Source of the DNA: Sphingomonas sp. UBA4766
GTDB lineage: Bacteria > Pseudomonadota > Alphaproteobacteria > Sphingomonadales > Sphingomonadaceae
Direction of reading: 5' to 3'
Assembly: GCA_002403415.1 (NCBI GenBank)
Contig: DHHS01000156.1
Coordinates: 1-6,526 of the forward strand
Length of the DNA: 6,526 nt
Shown in pieces: positions 1 through 4,968 of the stretch (position 1 is the first letter of the stretch; the number at the start of each line of letters is the position of its first letter). The position numbers were made by a program, and so were the translations under genes. Below the pieces are notes generated by a model, which ran no database searches, had not been told where the DNA came from, and saw nothing but the letters and a program-made list of their open reading frames with translations.

Positions 1-1133
1 GGGAGAAATTCCGTCCGGCTTTATCGCGTTATGCGGCGTCGTTTCATGGGCACGCCATGGGCACCGCGCTTGGCGAATGGCCCGCGTCTTATGAAGCGCA
101 GGTGCGCGAGGGTTATGCCCGCAACGCCATTGCCCAGCGCTGTGTGCGATTGGTGGCCGAAGGCGTGGGGAGCGCGCCGCTTGCCGCGTCGGACCCGGCG
201 CTGCTGCGGCTGGTGGGCGCGCGGTCGGGCGGGCAGGCGCTGGTGGAGACGGTTGCGGCACAGCTGATGCTGCATGGCAATGCCTATGTCCAGATCGTGA
301 CAGACTGCGACGGCGCAGCGGCCGAATTGTTCGCGCTGCGCCCGGAGCGGGTGCGGGTGGCGCCCGATGCGCGCGGCTGGCCGGTCGCCTATGACTATCG
401 GGTGGGGGAGCAGGTGATGCGCCTTACCGGCGAAGATGCGGGCGGGCGGCCGCAGGTGGTGCATCTCAAAAGTTTCAACCCGCTTGACGATCATTATGGG
501 TTGGGGTGCCTGGGCGCGGCAGCGGGCGCGATTGCCGTGCACAATGCGGCACAGCGCTGGAACAAGGCGCTGCTCGACAATGCCGCCCGCCCGTCCGGCG
601 CGCTGGTCTATGATCCGGGCGACGGATCGACGCTGTCGCGCGAACAGATTGAGCGGTTGCGCGCCGATATCGAGGCGAGCTTTACCGGCACCGGCAATGC
701 CGGACGACCGATGCTGCTCGAAGGGGGGCTGAAGTGGCAACCGCTCAGCCTCTCGCCCGCCGATCTCGACTTTGCGGGGACGCGGGAAGCGGCAACGCGC
801 GAAATCGCGACCGCGTTCGGGGTGCCGCCGATGCTGCTCGGCCTGCCCGGTGACGCAAGCTATGCCAATTACCGTGAGGCGAACCGGGCGCTGTGGCGGC
901 TGGCGATTTTGCCGCTCGCCGAGACGATTTTTGCCGGGCTGACGCAGGCGCTTGCCGGGTGGATGCCGGGGGCCGCGCTTCGCGTCGATCTCGACCGGGT
1001 GACAGCGCTGGCGGAGGATCGCGAGCGGTTATGGGCGCAGGTAAGCGATGCCGATTTCCTGACGCTTGCGGAAAAGCGGGCGATGCTGGGGTTTGCGACC
1101 GACACGCGCGAGAGGGAGGCGGGGCATGAGTGA
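1..1133 (+). CDS. Phage/GTA portal protein, HK97 family (5' partial)
   Basis: This is the portal protein, the ring at the special capsid vertex through which DNA is packaged and to which the connector binds. The reading frame is open from base 3 to the stop at 1131-1133, giving 376 visible residues. The first in-frame ATG is at 57, but it lacks a convincing ribosome binding site. It would also leave only about 20 residues before the conserved GYARNAIAQRCVRLVAEG block, where portals I know have about 40. I therefore think the true start lies left of the window. Family features are the GYxxN..AxRCVRLVAEG block (from about base 111), SFNPLDDHYGLG (about 471-510), an RWNKALLDNAARPSGALV segment, and the FGVPPMLLGLPGDASYANY motif (about 813-870) before the clip and stem helices. 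The stop overlaps the start of the next gene by 8 bases (ATGAGTGA), consistent with one operon. Function is firm; the exact start is unknown. Confidence 0.93.
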   Translation, partial: EKFRPALSRYAASFHGHAMGTALGEWPASYEAQVREGYARNAIAQRCVRLVAEGVGSAPLAASDPALLRLVGARSGGQALVETVAAQLMLHGNAYVQIVTDCDGAAAELFALRPERVRVAPDARGWPVAYDYRVGEQVMRLTGEDAGGRPQVVHLKSFNPLDDHYGLGCLGAAAGAIAVHNAAQRWNKALLDNAARPSGALVYDPGDGSTLSREQIERLRADIEASFTGTGNAGRPMLLEGGLKWQPLSLSPADLDFAGTREAATREIATAFGVPPMLLGLPGDASYANYREANRALWRLAILPLAETIFAGLTQALAGWMPGAALRVDLDRVTALAEDRERLWAQVSDADFLTLAEKRAMLGFATDTREREAGHE

Positions 1134-1434
1134 CGGGGCATTGCTCGCGCAGTTGATGGCGCAGGGGCAGGCAGCGGGTGCGGACCTGGCGACGCTGCGC
1201 GCGCTGGCGGAGGAAGCGGGGTCGCTCGCGGCTGAGCGGGCGCTGGCGCGGCTTGGCCTCGACGATCCGGCGGCGGCGCGCGACATGAGCGAGCTGCGCG
1301 AATTGCTGGCGCTGTGGCGCGATGCGCGCGCGTCACTGTGGAAAGCGGCGCTGGGGTGGATCGCCAAGGTGGCGGGCACAGTGGTGCTCGCCGGGCTGGC
1401 GGTGAAGTTTGGCGTGCTGGGGCGGTTTGAATGA
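1126..1434 (+). CDS. Small single-span membrane protein of GTA head clusters (DUF6127-like)
   Basis: This encodes a 102-residue protein starting MSDGALLAQL. The ATG at 1126 overlaps the portal stop, and the purine-rich GAGGCGGGG just upstream can serve as the ribosome binding site. Residues 1-70 are alanine- and leucine-rich and predicted helical. A hydrophobic stretch at about 75-98 (WIAKVAGTVVLAGLAVKFGV) looks like one transmembrane segment near the C-terminus. From memory, proteins of this look (DUF6127) recur between portal and protease genes in sphingomonad GTA-like clusters, in the position of Rhodobacter gp3.5. Their role is not established. A membrane-anchored assembly factor is possible but is only inference. 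The stop overlaps the protease start (ATGA, 1431-1434), so the protein is very likely made together with portal and protease. Confidence 0.8.
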   Translation: MSDGALLAQLMAQGQAAGADLATLRALAEEAGSLAAERALARLGLDDPAAARDMSELRELLALWRDARASLWKAALGWIAKVAGTVVLAGLAVKFGVLGRFE

Positions 1435-1802
1435 GCGTGCGCTTTGCGGGTTATGCGGCGATTTTCGACCATCCCGACCGTGGCGGCGATGTGGTGCGCG
1501 CCGGCGCCTTTGGCACGCCGGGGCGGGTGCCGCTGCTGTGGCAGCACCGGGGGCGCCCGGTGGGCGTGATCGAGGCGCTGTCGGAGGACGCGCGCGGGCT
1601 GCGCGTGATCGGGCGGATCGACGATCCCGCCCTTGCGGAGCGGGTGCGCACGGGCGCTGTGACCGGCCTGTCGTTCGGCTACCGTGCGACCGGGGTAAAG
1701 CACCGCCACTATCGCGAGTTGACGCATGTGGCGCTGATCGAAGTGAGCCTGGTCGCGCAGCCGATGCAGCCGCTGGCACGGGTGCATGCGGTGGAGGGTT
1801 GA
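1431..1802 (+). CDS. HK97-family prohead (capsid maturation) protease
   Basis: This is a 123-residue serine protease of the U35/HK97 prohead type. It cleaves the N-terminal scaffolding segment of the capsid protein inside the prohead. Visible family features are the N-terminal FAGYAAIFDHPDRGGDVV strand region, the conserved histidine in LLWQHRGRPVG (His39), the strand GLRVIGRID (about 56-64), the catalytic serine in TGLSFGYR (Ser81), and the terminal LIEVSLVAQPMQPLARV (about 102-118), which is diagnostic of the family. It is at the compact end of the family but looks complete. The ATG overlaps the preceding stop. The capsid gene normally follows directly. Here about 1.7 kb of unrelated DNA separates protease from capsid, and the last protease codons run directly into that insert. 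The G+C-rich codon use matches the portal gene. Confidence 0.93.
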   Translation: MSVRFAGYAAIFDHPDRGGDVVRAGAFGTPGRVPLLWQHRGRPVGVIEALSEDARGLRVIGRIDDPALAERVRTGAVTGLSFGYRATGVKHRHYRELTHVALIEVSLVAQPMQPLARVHAVEG

Positions 1803-1910
1803 GCGACTTGCGCTTCCTACGAGCGACGAGCAGTACCCGCTTGAAAATTGAGATATTGCCAGTCGGCCTGACTTATGATTCACTCGTCAAAACACAGTTA
1901 GGGGGAATGA
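1803..1910 (+). promoter_or_regulatory. Leader of the cassette with a weak candidate promoter
   Basis: This 108-base gap follows the protease stop and holds no supported gene. A TATGAT at 1874-1879 resembles a sigma-70 -10 box. TTGAGA at 1848-1853 is the nearest -35-like hexamer, but the 20-base spacing is longer than ideal. TTGAAA at 1841-1846 is too far away. Base composition falls from G+C-rich to mixed near 1835, which suggests the foreign segment begins about there. AGGGGGA at 1900-1906 gives a good ribosome binding site for the GTG at 1911. The promoter call is tentative. Confidence 0.25.
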
Positions 1911-3227
1911 GTGACCGCTGAAATTGCGATCCTTAACAAGACCGCCATCGCACTTGCTGCTGACAGTGCCGTCACCATTTCGGTCGGGGAGAATCAGCAG
2001 AAGGTTTATGATTCCGAGGATAAGCTTTTCGAACTTTCGCGTCAGGATGCTATAGGCATCATGATCAATAACAATATGCATTTTATGGAGACACCGCTTC
2101 CCGTTCTAATAAAAAGATACAGAGCAGGATGCGGTCGTTTTGACAAAGTTGAGGACGCAGCGCTAGATTTTCTGAAATATCTTCAGTCTTTCGGCTCGAG
2201 TGCGTCTCAAAAGCTCGCCGAAAGGTCTTTACGAGCTGCGATCGAGCCCGTGCTGATTGTGGTGAGAGATCGCGCTCAGGCTAAGTTTGTGGATCGGCTT
2301 TCTAAAGATAATCCGCCCGGTGTTGGGGAGGATGGGTTGGATTGGTTCAGAACCCTCCGAGCTCGAGTACTCAATGAACAGATTTTGACGATGCAGCGCG
2401 CAATCGAGGGCCTCCCGGATACTGAATCGATCGGTGATCAAGCGGGCAATGGCCTGATCGATTTAGTGTTGAACGATTTGATTGCGGTGCATTTTCCGGA
2501 GTTTGAAGATAGTCATCAGGCGCCGATGACGCAGCTAACCCGATTAGTTCTTGAAAAACGTGTTCTTTGGTCGGCTCATACCGGCATTATTGTAGCTGGT
2601 TATGGCCGCAATGATATTTTTCCAACATTAATCTCGTTCGAGATTTTTGGTTCTGTCGGTGGTCAGCTTCGATTTTTTCAAACCAATCACGTCGATATTG
2701 ATCGAGAAGGTACCCGTGCGAAGGTCATACCATTTGCGCAAAAGGAAATGGTCGACCGATTTCTCTATGGACTAGATGACGATATTCAGCGTCGCATTTC
2801 GGATTTTTGCAAGCAATCAATCCCGCACATCCGGGAACTGACGATCGCCCAACTGGACATGCCCGAAGATGAACTCAGTGGCATAGAGAGTGACATGAAG
2901 GCTGCGGAAGAAGCCTTCTTGGACGCGCTCCGAGAGCAAACCTTCGACGCAATCCGACAGCAATCCGAAGAAGCCATCGAAGACATGGTCGAGTTCATGC
3001 CGAAGTCGGAAATGGGCAAAATGGCGGAGGCTCTCGTTAACCTGACCTCAATCAAGCGTCGGGTATCGAGAGGGGTCGAAACCGTCGGCGGTCCAATCGA
3101 CGTTGCGGTCATATCGCAAGCCGATGGATTCGTCTGGGTTCAGCGGAAACACTATTTTCCCCAAGAGTTGAACTCTCGATTCTTCGATCGTATGCGCGAA
3201 CAAATTTCGACAGCCAAGGAGAGTTAG
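1911..3227 (+). CDS. Proteasome-like N-terminal-nucleophile (Ntn) hydrolase homologue, 438 aa, function unknown
   Basis: The GTG start is forced: an in-frame TGA sits immediately upstream (1908-1910), and no other in-frame start precedes residue 51. After Met removal the protein starts with Thr. In mature numbering Thr1 is followed by Asp17 in ALAADSAVT, the spacing of proteasome beta subunits and HslV. Lys37, in KLFELSRQDAIGIM, aligns with proteasome Lys33 if about four residues are inserted. Residues 228-245 (VAGYGRNDIFPTLISFEI) resemble the central strand pair of the proteasome fold. Residues 393-410 (GGPIDVAVISQADGFVWV) resemble its last strands, although the Ser of the proteasome SGG is Val here. 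Helical insertions (about 60-220 and 275-385) make it roughly twice HslV's length. From memory, similar uncharacterised proteins occur in many bacteria. It has no signal peptide or membrane span and is probably cytoplasmic. Codon use is unlike the flanking phage genes. Gene reality is strong; the hydrolase assignment is inferred. Confidence 0.6.
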   Translation: MTAEIAILNKTAIALAADSAVTISVGENQQKVYDSEDKLFELSRQDAIGIMINNNMHFMETPLPVLIKRYRAGCGRFDKVEDAALDFLKYLQSFGSSASQKLAERSLRAAIEPVLIVVRDRAQAKFVDRLSKDNPPGVGEDGLDWFRTLRARVLNEQILTMQRAIEGLPDTESIGDQAGNGLIDLVLNDLIAVHFPEFEDSHQAPMTQLTRLVLEKRVLWSAHTGIIVAGYGRNDIFPTLISFEIFGSVGGQLRFFQTNHVDIDREGTRAKVIPFAQKEMVDRFLYGLDDDIQRRISDFCKQSIPHIRELTIAQLDMPEDELSGIESDMKAAEEAFLDALREQTFDAIRQQSEEAIEDMVEFMPKSEMGKMAEALVNLTSIKRRVSRGVETVGGPIDVAVISQADGFVWVQRKHYFPQELNSRFFDRMREQISTAKES

Positions 3228-3228
3228 G

Positions 3229-3396
3229 ATGGACACGAGTTGCAGTCTCGATGTTCTGGTTCGCCAGGAATCTCCGCTTACTGAACGCTTTGACCGTCAT
3301 GATCCTCTGGCGGCTGTGATTCGTGCGACTCACGAACGGATGGAGCAGGCGTTTCAGCGAAGGGGAAAAGTCGCCGCTCGGCGTAAAACAACCTAA
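3229..3396 (+). CDS. Small basic protein (55 aa) coupled to the Ntn-like gene
   Basis: This short frame starts with ATG one base after the stop of the 438-residue gene and ends with TAA at 3394-3396. A strong ribosome binding site (AAGGAGAG, 3216-3223) lies five bases before the start, inside the end of the upstream gene, so translation is probably coupled. The product begins MDTSCSLDVLVRQESPL. It has a likely helix at about 25-45 (DPLAAVIRATHERMEQAFQR) and a Lys/Arg-rich tail (RRGKVAARRKTT). I recognise no family. Size, charge and coupling would suit a regulator, antitoxin-like partner, adaptor or substrate of the upstream protein, but nothing in the sequence chooses among these. The intermediate base composition matches the end of the upstream gene rather than the phage genes. 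Spurious translation remains possible. Confidence 0.55.
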   Translation: MDTSCSLDVLVRQESPLTERFDRHDPLAAVIRATHERMEQAFQRRGKVAARRKTT

Positions 3397-3496
3397 CGGC
3401 CACCATATGTGGGGTAGGCTGAGGCCTGCCTCCTATGGAGGTCTAACTCGCAGCGGTGCCTGAGTAAGCCGGCAGACCGAAAAACTTGATTGAATG
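3397..3496 (+). other. Non-coding stretch with competing short stems upstream of the terminator
   Basis: No convincing gene is present here. CCAC/GTGG (3400-3403 with 3409-3412) and CCTCC/GGAGG (3429-3433 with 3437-3441, loop TAT) can form small hairpins. GGTCT (3440-3444) can instead pair with AGACC (3474-3478), enclosing ACTC/GAGT (3446-3449 with 3462-3465). The second arrangement shares bases 3440-3441 with the CCTCC hairpin, so the two exclude each other. It could be the 3' untranslated part of the cassette transcript, part of a capsid-gene leader, or a small RNA. I see no match to tRNA, tmRNA, SRP RNA or a group II intron domain V. Confidence 0.3.
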
Positions 3497-3526
3497 GCGC
3501 GTCCCATCCGGGGCGCGCTTTTTTTT
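3497..3526 (+). terminator. Intrinsic (rho-independent) terminator
   Basis: GCGCGTCCC (3497-3505) pairs with GGGGCGCGC (3510-3518) across an ATCC loop, giving nine base pairs with a single T-G wobble. Eight consecutive T residues (3519-3526) follow directly. This is a textbook terminator on the + strand. It ends 17 bases before the capsid ATG, so it would insulate the capsid gene from upstream transcription unless there is read-through, antitermination or a separate capsid promoter. Confidence 0.85.
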
Positions 3527-3543
3527 GCCCAAAGGAGAAGGAC

Positions 3544-4593
3544 ATGGACATGACGACCGATACGCTCGAGGCGAGCTTCGAGGCTGTAACGATGAAAGGC
3601 CCCATCGACCGCCCGATGCTGAGCGGGGCGCGCAGCGGCGGGCGCGGGGCGTTTGGCGGCTATCTCCGCGCGGGCACCACCGCCGAGGTAAAGGCATTTG
3701 CGGGGACCAGCGATGCCGCAGGCGGGGTGGCGATCCCGCAGGAAATTGATGCGGTGATTGACGCAACGCTCAACGCCATTTCGCCGATCCGCGCGATTGC
3801 CAATGTCGTGCGGGTCGGCTCGGCGGGGTATCGCAAACTGGTGACGACGGGCGGCACCGCGTCGGGCTGGGCGGCGGAGGATGGTGCGCGCAGCGAGACA
3901 GCCACGCCCAACTTCGCCGAAATCGCCCCGCCCTTTGGCGAGCTATACGCCAATCCGAGCGCGACTCAGGCGATGCTCGACGACGCCGCCTTTGACGTGG
4001 AGGCGTGGTTGGCGGGCGAAATCGCGGCTGAATTTGCCAAAGCCGAAGGGGCCGCCTTTGTGAACGGCAATGGCACCAATCGCCCGCGCGGCTTCCTGGC
4101 CAGCCCGACCGTGGCGACCGGCGATGCGACCCGCGCGTTCGGCACGCTCCAATATCTCGCAAGCGGGGCGGCGGGGGATTTTGCCGCCAATCCGCAGGAC
4201 CGGCTGATCGACCTCGTCCAGTCGCTGCGCGCGCCTTATCGTCAGGGTGCCGTGTTTGTGATGAATTCGGCAACGCTTGCCCGCATCCGCAAGTTCAAGA
4301 CGAGCGACGGCGCATTCATCTGGTCGCCGGGCCTGGCCGCCGGTCAGCCAGCCACGTTGCTCGGCTATCCCGTGGTCGAGGCAGAGGACATGCCCGACAT
4401 TGCCGCGGGCAGCCTGTCGATCGCGTTCGGCAATTTCCGCGCCGGTTACCTGATCGCTGAACGGTCGGAAACCGCGATCCTGCGGGATCCCTATAGCAAC
4501 AAGCCGTTCGTCACTTTCTATGCGACCAAGCGGATCGGCGGCTGTGTCAGCAATTCAGAGGCGATCAAGCTGATGAAGTTCGCCGCGAACTAA
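3544..4593 (+). CDS. HK97-fold major capsid protein
   Basis: This encodes a 349-residue major capsid protein, the shell subunit. I chose the ATG at 3544 because AAAGGAG (3531-3537) lies six bases upstream. An extension to the TTG at 3490 would translate through the terminator hairpin. A second ATG at 3550 is a weaker alternative. Visible regions are GGVAIPQEIDAVIDATL (60-76) at the start of the folded domain, an E-loop-like hairpin around GYRKLVTTGGTASGWAAEDG (95-114), the spine-helix segment DDAAFDVEAWLAGEIAAEFA (146-165) followed by FVNGNGTNRPRGF, and the late YPVVEAEDMP and GNFRAGYLI strands. The region before the fold is only about 45-55 residues and shows no coiled coil. HK97-type capsids usually carry about 100 residues there as the scaffolding (delta) domain removed by the protease. 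This looks like a shortened scaffold. The assignment itself is firm. Confidence 0.95.
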   Translation: MDMTTDTLEASFEAVTMKGPIDRPMLSGARSGGRGAFGGYLRAGTTAEVKAFAGTSDAAGGVAIPQEIDAVIDATLNAISPIRAIANVVRVGSAGYRKLVTTGGTASGWAAEDGARSETATPNFAEIAPPFGELYANPSATQAMLDDAAFDVEAWLAGEIAAEFAKAEGAAFVNGNGTNRPRGFLASPTVATGDATRAFGTLQYLASGAAGDFAANPQDRLIDLVQSLRAPYRQGAVFVMNSATLARIRKFKTSDGAFIWSPGLAAGQPATLLGYPVVEAEDMPDIAAGSLSIAFGNFRAGYLIAERSETAILRDPYSNKPFVTFYATKRIGGCVSNSEAIKLMKFAAN

Positions 4594-4612
4594 ACCTTCC
4601 TCAACTGCAGCG

Positions 4613-4637
4613 CCCCTTCCTCGCCCGTGGGGAGGGG
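4613..4637 (+). other. G/C-rich hairpin between capsid and spike-like genes
   Basis: CCCCTTCCT (4613-4621) can pair with GGGGAGGGG (4629-4637) around a seven-base loop, giving nine pairs with two T-G wobbles. No T-run follows, so it is not a standard terminator. Its 3' arm abuts the GGAG (4641-4644) that serves the next start codon, so it could influence translation. It could instead be a processing or stability element, or one of the G/C-rich intergenic palindromes common in alphaproteobacteria. Confidence 0.4.
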
Positions 4638-4651
4638 GGTGGAGACTTGTG

Positions 4652-4918
4652 ATGACCGATCCCTTTTCCGCCCGCGCCGATAGCGTGTCGGCACCGGCCA
4701 CCCGCGCGCATGCGGTTGTGCCAAGCGATAGCGTCGCGCTCCCCGAAATCCCGAAGGCGCTTTATGTCGCCACCGGCGGCACCATCACCATGCGCGGGGC
4801 AGCCGACAGCGCCGACAGTGTGTGGGCCGATGTCCCGTCGGGCAGCATCGTGCCGTTCAGGCCCAGCCATGTCCGCGCCACCGGCACGACCGCGTCGGGC
4901 ATTCTTGCGTTGCTCTGA
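4652..4918 (+). CDS. Small structural protein resembling GTA head-spike base (RCAP_rcc01079-like)
   Basis: This encodes 88 residues from the ATG at 4652, with GGAG at 4641-4644 as ribosome binding site. A GTG at 4649 directly before it would add one residue. The N-terminus MTDPFSARADSVSAPATRAH is probably flexible. Then come VVPSDSVALPEIPKALYVA (22-40), GGTITMRGA (42-50), VPSGSIVPFRPSHVRATGTT (61-80) and a hydrophobic end, GILALL. The order PSDS..LP...ALYV..GG.I.M......VP.GS..P.R...V.ATGTTA is the pattern I recall for proteins annotated as spike base, RCAP_rcc01079 family, a component of the head spikes of the Rhodobacter capsulatus GTA. It is all-beta in character with no signal peptide. Its place right after the capsid gene suits a capsid-decorating role. 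The assignment rests on remembered pattern similarity, not a database search. Confidence 0.6.
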   Translation: MTDPFSARADSVSAPATRAHAVVPSDSVALPEIPKALYVATGGTITMRGAADSADSVWADVPSGSIVPFRPSHVRATGTTASGILALL

Positions 4919-4968
4919 ACCCTCAGGCGGCGCGCACGCCATAGCGACCCTTTCAGAGGAACAAGACG

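Larger units (their letters stand above)
1803..3526 (+). mobile_element. Probable moron-like accessory cassette inserted between protease and capsid genes
   Basis: This stretch interrupts the usual protease-capsid junction. Its base composition differs from its surroundings: hand counts give 24/60 G+C at 2041-2100 and 25/60 at 2581-2640, against 44/60 at 1261-1320 and 41/60 at 3961-4020. It has a 108-base leader, a 438-residue gene, a 55-residue gene one base behind it, about 100 bases of structured non-coding DNA, and an intrinsic terminator. A self-contained transcription unit between two cotranscribed morphogenesis genes is the classical moron layout. I found no transposase, integrase, terminal inverted repeats or target duplication, so the outer limits are approximate. 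The terminator may belong to the original phage cluster rather than to the insert. Confidence 0.55.

Noticed and set aside
1801..1827. Direct repeat GAGCGAC at 1801-1807 and 1821-1827
   Set aside because: Seven bases in G+C-rich DNA is easily chance. No matching copy was seen at the right end of the cassette, so it is not a target duplication.
21..1883. Long open frames on the minus strand opposite the portal, membrane-protein and protease genes
   Set aside because: They are antisense to strongly supported genes, are rich in Arg, Pro, His and Ala as expected from high-G+C shadows, lack family motifs and overlap one another.
1409..1921. A 170-codon + strand frame overlapping the protease and the cassette leader
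   Set aside because: It is out of frame with the well-supported protease, has low-complexity Arg/Ala/Gly sequence, and only extends because stops are rare at this base composition.
1907..1921. ATG at 1907 opening a four-codon frame over the GTG start
   Set aside because: It is only one base from the end of the ribosome binding site, too close for initiation; the GTG at 1911 is correctly spaced. A regulatory mini-frame cannot be excluded, but nothing supports it.
1840..3495. CTTGAAAATTGA on the left and ACTTGATTGAAT on the right as possible att or target repeats
   Set aside because: The match is broken and short, no integrase or transposase is present, and neither site is a tRNA gene.
3397..3526. 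Known RNA gene (tRNA, tmRNA, SRP RNA, group II intron end)
   Set aside because: No cloverleaf, no SRP loop motif and no domain V signature could be found by eye. Only short stems and a terminator are supported.
3490..3543. Extension of the capsid gene to a TTG at 3490
   Set aside because: The extra 18 codons run through the terminator hairpin and T-run, while AAAGGAG correctly precedes the ATG at 3544.
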